Made by a program: the position numbers and the translations under genes. A stretch of DNA of 64,000 nt. Origin: Gemmatimonadaceae bacterium (GTDB lineage Bacteria; Gemmatimonadota; Gemmatimonadetes; Gemmatimonadales; Gemmatimonadaceae). Shown piece by piece: positions 60,351 through 64,000 of this stretch; positions within the stretch are counted from its first letter, which is position 1; the number at the start of each line of letters is the position of its first letter. Where the stretch lies: positions 124,001-188,000 of the forward strand of contig JAICWO010000006.1 of assembly GCA_025934775.1 (NCBI GenBank). The letters run 5' to 3'. Below the pieces are notes generated by a model. That model saw nothing but the letters and a program-made list of their open reading frames with translations, did not search any database and had not been told where the DNA came from.

Positions 60351-60574
60351 GCGACACGAGCGCGCGTTACGAGCCCGCCGAGGAGCGGGCGATCCGCGAG
60401 ACGTACGCGAAGGGCGAAGTGCCCAAGTGTCCGCGCGACGGCGCGACCATGACGGCGCGCAGCATCGGCGGTGGATCGTTCGGGCTTGGATACTCGCGGA
60501 AGCGCGAGTGGCTCATTTGCCCAACGTGTCGGCGCAGCGCGATCTTCGATGTGAAGCGCGGGACCCGCACGTGA
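60347..60574 (+). CDS. Small zinc-ribbon protein, 75 residues
   Basis: A GTG start at 60347 overlaps the dehydrogenase stop (GTGA). The protein has a single zinc ribbon (VPKCPRDGATMTARSIGGGS and WLICPTCRRSAIFDV) after a helical start. The longer frame upstream overlaps the dehydrogenase gene and is a shadow. It is probably a nucleic-acid or protein-binding adaptor; no function can be assigned. Confidence 0.72.
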   Translation: MSDTSARYEPAEERAIRETYAKGEVPKCPRDGATMTARSIGGGSFGLGYSRKREWLICPTCRRSAIFDVKRGTRT

Positions 60575-60578
60575 GCGA

Positions 60579-61118
60579 TCAGGTTACCGGGCGCAGCGGC
60601 ACGGCCATTTCTTCTTGAAAGACGCGATGCCGCTCGTCGAGGATCGCCTTGACGTGCTCATATGCCCCTGCCTCCTGGAGCACAGCGATGGGCAGGTAGA
60701 CTGTGGGCACGCGCAAGGCGCGCAGGAGCACGTAGCCTCCTAGCTCGTGCGACGTTCTGACGCGCATCCACGCCGCGCGTGCCGAGAACCCATCGCCCTC
60801 GATCCAATATTCGGATTCGTTGCCGCCGACGCGGACCGTTTCGGCCGGCTGCATGAAACGACGTGCGCGCTTCTGCCCGCCGCGGCTCTTCTCGCGCACT
60901 CCCCATGCGAACGTCGCGATCGCGAGGATCGCCGCTCCGAGCGCGATCGTGTAGATCCAGAACAGCAGCAGCACGCCGACGATGCCGAGCGCGATGAAGA
61001 TCCGGTCCACCGAGACGTGCCGGAACGGCCGATCCCCGCGAGCCACGGCGGTCTCGACGTCACTCGTGTTGTACGTCGCCTCGAATCGAAACGGCTGGAC
61101 TGCGTCGGCTGCTGACAT
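60579..61118 (-). CDS. YcxB-like membrane protein
   Basis: A 179-residue protein with start ATG 61118, six bases after GGGAGG. An N-terminal soluble stretch (QPFRFEATYNTSDVETAVAR) is followed by two close membrane helices (FIALGIVGVLLLFWIYTIAL and AAILAIATFAWGV). A cytoplasmic beta domain follows (YWIEGDGFSARAAWMRVRTS, then TVYLPIAVLQEAG). This order and the latter domain match YcxB-like proteins, whose function is unknown. It is convergent with the zinc-ribbon gene. Confidence 0.75.
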   Translation of the reverse strand: MSAADAVQPFRFEATYNTSDVETAVARGDRPFRHVSVDRIFIALGIVGVLLLFWIYTIALGAAILAIATFAWGVREKSRGGQKRARRFMQPAETVRVGGNESEYWIEGDGFSARAAWMRVRTSHELGGYVLLRALRVPTVYLPIAVLQEAGAYEHVKAILDERHRVFQEEMAVPLRPVT

Positions 61119-61173
61119 GCGGGCCTCCCGTCGTGGTGGCATGACCGGCCGTCCAAGATAGATTCTACGGCAC

Positions 61174-61971
61174 ATGCTACAAGACACCACGGCCACCTTT
61201 AGCGATCGCCTGGGCACGAGCGCGGCGCAGGTGCTCGGCGAGACGCTCCCCGCGCTGCTCGGCGCGCTCGTCATTCTGATCGCGGGCTACCTGCTCGCCA
61301 AGCTCCTCGAGAACTGGGCCGCGCGCGCGCTGCGCCGCATCCGGCTCAACTACATGCTCGAGCGCGCGGGGGTCATTCAGGTCGTCGAGCGATCGGGGAC
61401 GCACGTCAACCCGACGCGCGTCGTCGCGAAGGTGATCTTCTGGCTGGTGATGTTCACGGTGATCCTGCTCGCGTCCACGGCGCTCGGGCTGGACTCGCTC
61501 GCGAACGTCGTCTCGACGCTGGTGAGCTACATCCCGAGTGTGATCGCGGCGATCGTGATCATCCTCGTCGGCATCGTGCTCGGCGGATTCGTCGGGGGGA
61601 TCATCGCGGCGTCGGCCGGCGGCGTGCACGGCGGGCGCGCGCTGGCGCGCATTGGCCGGGGCGGGGTGATTCTGCTCGCCGTCTTCATGGCGTTGCAGGA
61701 GCTCGGCATCGCGACGGACATCGTCACCACCGCGTTCGCGATTCTGTTCGGCGCGATCGCGCTCGCGCTGGCGCTCTCGTTTGGCCTGGGCAATCGCGAG
61801 CTGGCGGGCGAGATCACGCGCGAGTGGTACGAGCGTTATCGTCGCGAGCGGGAGGAAGCGGCGGCGCGCGAGCGTGAGGCGGAAGCGCAGGCCGAGGCCG
61901 AGCTCAACGCGGAAGACGAAGCGATTCGCGCTGAAGAGGCGCGGCGGCGGACGCCGCCGACTGAACTCTGA
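61174..61971 (+). CDS. TM-helix-repeat (mechanosensitive channel-like) membrane protein
   Basis: A 265-residue protein with about four to five membrane helices: LPALLGALVILIAGYLLAKL, KVIFWLVMFTVILLASTALG, VIAAIVIILVGIVLGGFVGG, and ILLAVFMALQELGI followed by TTAFAILFGAIALALALSFG. The repeat of VIxxLVxxLxG-type helices is that of the conserved TM-helix family, found in proteins named mechanosensitive ion channel family but without an MscS beta domain. A charged coiled-coil tail (about 212-265, REREEAAAREREAEAQAEAE) follows. Its last 68 bases overlap the end of the convergent regulator gene. Confidence 0.8.
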   Translation: MLQDTTATFSDRLGTSAAQVLGETLPALLGALVILIAGYLLAKLLENWAARALRRIRLNYMLERAGVIQVVERSGTHVNPTRVVAKVIFWLVMFTVILLASTALGLDSLANVVSTLVSYIPSVIAAIVIILVGIVLGGFVGGIIAASAGGVHGGRALARIGRGGVILLAVFMALQELGIATDIVTTAFAILFGAIALALALSFGLGNRELAGEITREWYERYRREREEAAAREREAEAQAEAELNAEDEAIRAEEARRRTPPTEL

Positions 61972-64000
61972 CAATGACCCACACGGTGTCCGTGCGCGTG
62001 ATGTACATCGGCGCACCATACTGATCGCGTACGTACCAGGTTTCCTTGTACGTGCCCGGCCTTTTCGGCGCGCGCATCTTCGCGGCAAACGCGAACACTG
62101 ACCCGGGATACACGCGATCGCGGCTCGACAGCACCGTGTCCGTCGTGAGGCGCGGGCCGGACGCATCACGAAAAGCGAGTCGCACGTGCTGCCAGGCACA
62201 GGACCCGGTGTTGCTGATCGTCCAGACCTTTTGAAATCGCTCGCCGGGATACAACACTGCGGAGTCGAGCGGTGCCTCCCCGATCCACCCGGCGATCGAT
62301 TCTCCCCTGCCGCACGGTCGCGGTTGATCCTCAGCGGGCAACTGCATTCCACTCACCCCCACGATGTCAAGTGAGGTCGACCTCGCACCGCCGATTGGGA
62401 TTCGGGTACCGTCGGCCAATCGAAGCGACCAATCCTCGTGAAAGCGACCACGGGCTGACGGCAGATCGACGTTCGTGCGAAAAGTTGCGGTCGCACCCGG
62501 CGTCGTCGCAGTGTCCAAGTCGGGCGCGATCACGTCGCTAGTCGTCAATTCGGACCGAGAGGTCCGCACAAGCCGCACGCCGCGGGGCCACGCACACGCG
62601 CCGTCGTTCACGAAGCTCCAGATCGCAGTGGTCGCGCTGCCCGCGAGGAATGTCTGATCGGCCGCCTGGCCACGTCCGGCGAGAATTGCGCTGGCGCCCG
62701 TCGTACCGCAGGGCGGAGCCGATGCGAGTACCGAGATCTGCGCGAGTAACGCAGCGCCGCTGCCGTTAATCGGAATCGTTGCGTGGTTCTTGTCGACGAG
62801 TGACCAACGTTCCCAATAGTCACCTGGCTGATGCGGAGCTCGCATTGGAACTTCGGCTAAGACGAGCGGGCCACGAAGCTGGGGCCGTGGCGCAGCGGCG
62901 GCGCTGACGAGCGCCAGCGGGGCAGGTCCGGTTTGCACAAGTGCTAATCGGACGACCGAAGGATCCCAACGACACCGGCCGCCGATACGCAGCCACCAAC
63001 CTTTGGTGAAGTGCTGCGCCGGTTTCATAACAGAACCGAGTTGGTAGTTGTGATGATCGAGCGTCAGGTTGGCGTTCGTTGCGTCGCAAACCGGTTCCGA
63101 TACAGGGCTGCGAGCTTCCGCGGTACGCATTGTGTGCACCCGCCAGCCGATGAACGCAACGACCCCGATCGTAGCCGCAGCCAGGCTGATAGTGACGCGC
63201 GTCTGCTTCTTCAGACTTGCCGGCATTGGTGCAGGCGAGGGGGCCGTTGCGGCCACGCGGGCACGATTCGCGGTAGGCGCATCGTGCGAGCGAAATGCCT
63301 CGAAATGCTCCAGTGTCGGCGGATCGTGCTGCCCGCTCGCGAGTAAGCGGTTGTACAAGTGCTCGATCCGCGTTCGGTCCCCAAGCTCCATCGCAGCGCG
63401 GCCGGCCCATACCCAGGCTGCCGGCGCCATCGCCGGTCCGTCTCCGAACTCGAGGATGAATCGAGAAAAACGGTCGAGACGCTCCCAATCCAAGTGCTGG
63501 AGCGCGTCAGCGGCGGCGCTCTGGATGTGTCCGATCGCGCGTCGGCGGAGAGCCGTGCGCTCGGCAGCCACCCAATCCGCGAATGGAGCTCCGTAGCGCA
63601 CGGTGCCCGACCTTGCTCGTGATGGCCGAAGTACTTCCGCCGTCCAAGTCTGAAGCAGCTCACCGCGCATGACGCGCACGATCGAATCGCCGAGAGTTCG
63701 ATCCGTCGCGTCGGCAGGGCGATCGAGGAGCGTGAGCAGGTCGTCGTAGTCGCACTCGAGGGCCGTTGGTTCGATTCGAAGCGCATCGTCGCGTTCCGAC
63801 AAGCTCTCGAGCGCTGGGCCAAGTAACGGTCGCAGGTCGCTGATCGCGTTCCGAGTGACCGTGCGGCCATCGGCGTTCTGCTCGGACCAGAGCACTCCGC
63901 CCAGCGAGGCGCGTGGCACGGCGACGCCACGATTGCGAACGCGCAGCCAGACGAGGAGCGCCATGGCTCTCGACGTGGCGCGCGGCCGCGACGCACCGGC
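61904..64000 (-). CDS. BTAD-type regulator with three NBR1-like Ig domains (N-terminus cut by window)
   Basis: The frame is still open at the right edge. The sequence just before the first Met (63964) reads like the middle of a trans_reg_C domain (ASRPRATSRAMALLVWLRVR), so the N-terminus lies outside. The order visible is: winged helix with ASLGGVLWSEQNADGRTVTR; a BTAD-like helical region to about residue 235 of the visible part; one membrane helix (ISLAAATIGVVAFIGW); then three beta-sandwich domains of the NBR1-Ig type. Their signatures are FTKGWWLRIGGRCRW, IWSFVNDGACAWP and FQKVWTISNTGSCAWQHVRL, each followed by a W-containing strand such as YKETWYVRDQYG. It appears to be a membrane-bound regulator with an extracytoplasmic beta-sandwich sensor. 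The 3' end overlaps the convergent gene. Confidence 0.8.
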   Translation of the reverse strand, partial: AGASRPRATSRAMALLVWLRVRNRGVAVPRASLGGVLWSEQNADGRTVTRNAISDLRPLLGPALESLSERDDALRIEPTALECDYDDLLTLLDRPADATDRTLGDSIVRVMRGELLQTWTAEVLRPSRARSGTVRYGAPFADWVAAERTALRRRAIGHIQSAAADALQHLDWERLDRFSRFILEFGDGPAMAPAAWVWAGRAAMELGDRTRIEHLYNRLLASGQHDPPTLEHFEAFRSHDAPTANRARVAATAPSPAPMPASLKKQTRVTISLAAATIGVVAFIGWRVHTMRTAEARSPVSEPVCDATNANLTLDHHNYQLGSVMKPAQHFTKGWWLRIGGRCRWDPSVVRLALVQTGPAPLALVSAAAAPRPQLRGPLVLAEVPMRAPHQPGDYWERWSLVDKNHATIPINGSGAALLAQISVLASAPPCGTTGASAILAGRGQAADQTFLAGSATTAIWSFVNDGACAWPRGVRLVRTSRSELTTSDVIAPDLDTATTPGATATFRTNVDLPSARGRFHEDWSLRLADGTRIPIGGARSTSLDIVGVSGMQLPAEDQPRPCGRGESIAGWIGEAPLDSAVLYPGERFQKVWTISNTGSCAWQHVRLAFRDASGPRLTTDTVLSSRDRVYPGSVFAFAAKMRAPKRPGTYKETWYVRDQYGAPMYITRTDTVWVIVRVQSAASAAAPLQRESLRLPR

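Noticed and set aside
1-64000. tRNA, rRNA, IS elements and prophage genes
   Set aside because: Read for these on both strands and found no cloverleaf, rRNA-like sequence, transposase or phage structural gene that could be supported.

Overview
This window reads as a chromosomal segment of a high-G+C, Gram-negative-type bacterium, most probably a member of Gemmatimonadota. The clues are gene style rather than a marker gene. There are BTAD/SARP-type regulators fused to a membrane segment and a large C-terminal sensor part, many small lipoproteins, carboxypeptidase-regulatory-like/plug surface proteins, an OmpA-family protein, and a DUF1800 protein. No rRNA or tRNA gene, phage, IS element or CRISPR array was seen. 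Coding density is high on both strands, and many genes overlap by 4 to 13 bases.

Layout. 1-6.8 kb: a truncated DUF1800 lipoprotein, a large GGDEF-like/ATPase/TPR protein, a lipoprotein with a terminator, an orphan OmpR-type response regulator, and two unknown proteins. 6.9-12.7 kb: a beta-propeller protein translationally coupled to a MoaD/ThiS-like sulfur-carrier protein, then a locus with a secreted cysteine-rich peptide (frame broken by one base), a DsbA-like oxidase and a carboxypeptidase-regulatory/plug protein. 12.7-21.7 kb: an EF-G paralogue, a three-gene run of exported proteins ending an OmpA operon, and a BTAD-TolB-TPR regulator. 21.7-29.1 kb: a defence patch with a Type III-like restriction-modification pair (Res and Mod), a divergent small HTH protein and a fused MNT-HEPN protein.

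29.1-33.1 kb: a compact operon of two ATP-grasp ligases, a GNAT acetyltransferase and a lysine 2,3-aminomutase. It looks like a route to an acylated or ligated beta-amino acid and is the best candidate here for an undescribed pathway. A 7-bp tandem repeat array separates it from thyX. 34.3-43.7 kb: an FAD-linked oxidase, a squalene/phytoene synthase, several exported or zinc-ribbon proteins, and an overlapping operon of an NTF2-like lipoprotein, a GHMP kinase, an M20 peptidase, a 73-aa protein and an RNase HI. 43.7-49.3 kb: otsA-otsB for trehalose, a phasin/histone-H1-like protein, a CaiB-type CoA transferase, and an ECF sigma factor with its probable membrane anti-sigma partner.

49.4-64 kb: a 76-aa protein, a DUF72 protein and an SGNH hydrolase; an M28 peptidase; an N-acyl-D-amino-acid deacylase relative; an HPP protein; a GNAT protein with lipoamide dehydrogenase; an outer-membrane protein; the E2 subunit of a 2-oxo-acid dehydrogenase (both of the last two followed by clear terminators); a zinc-type alcohol dehydrogenase; a TM-helix-repeat channel-like protein; and, running off the right edge, a BTAD regulator carrying three NBR1-type immunoglobulin-like domains.

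All product names come from reading motifs by eye. No database search was run.
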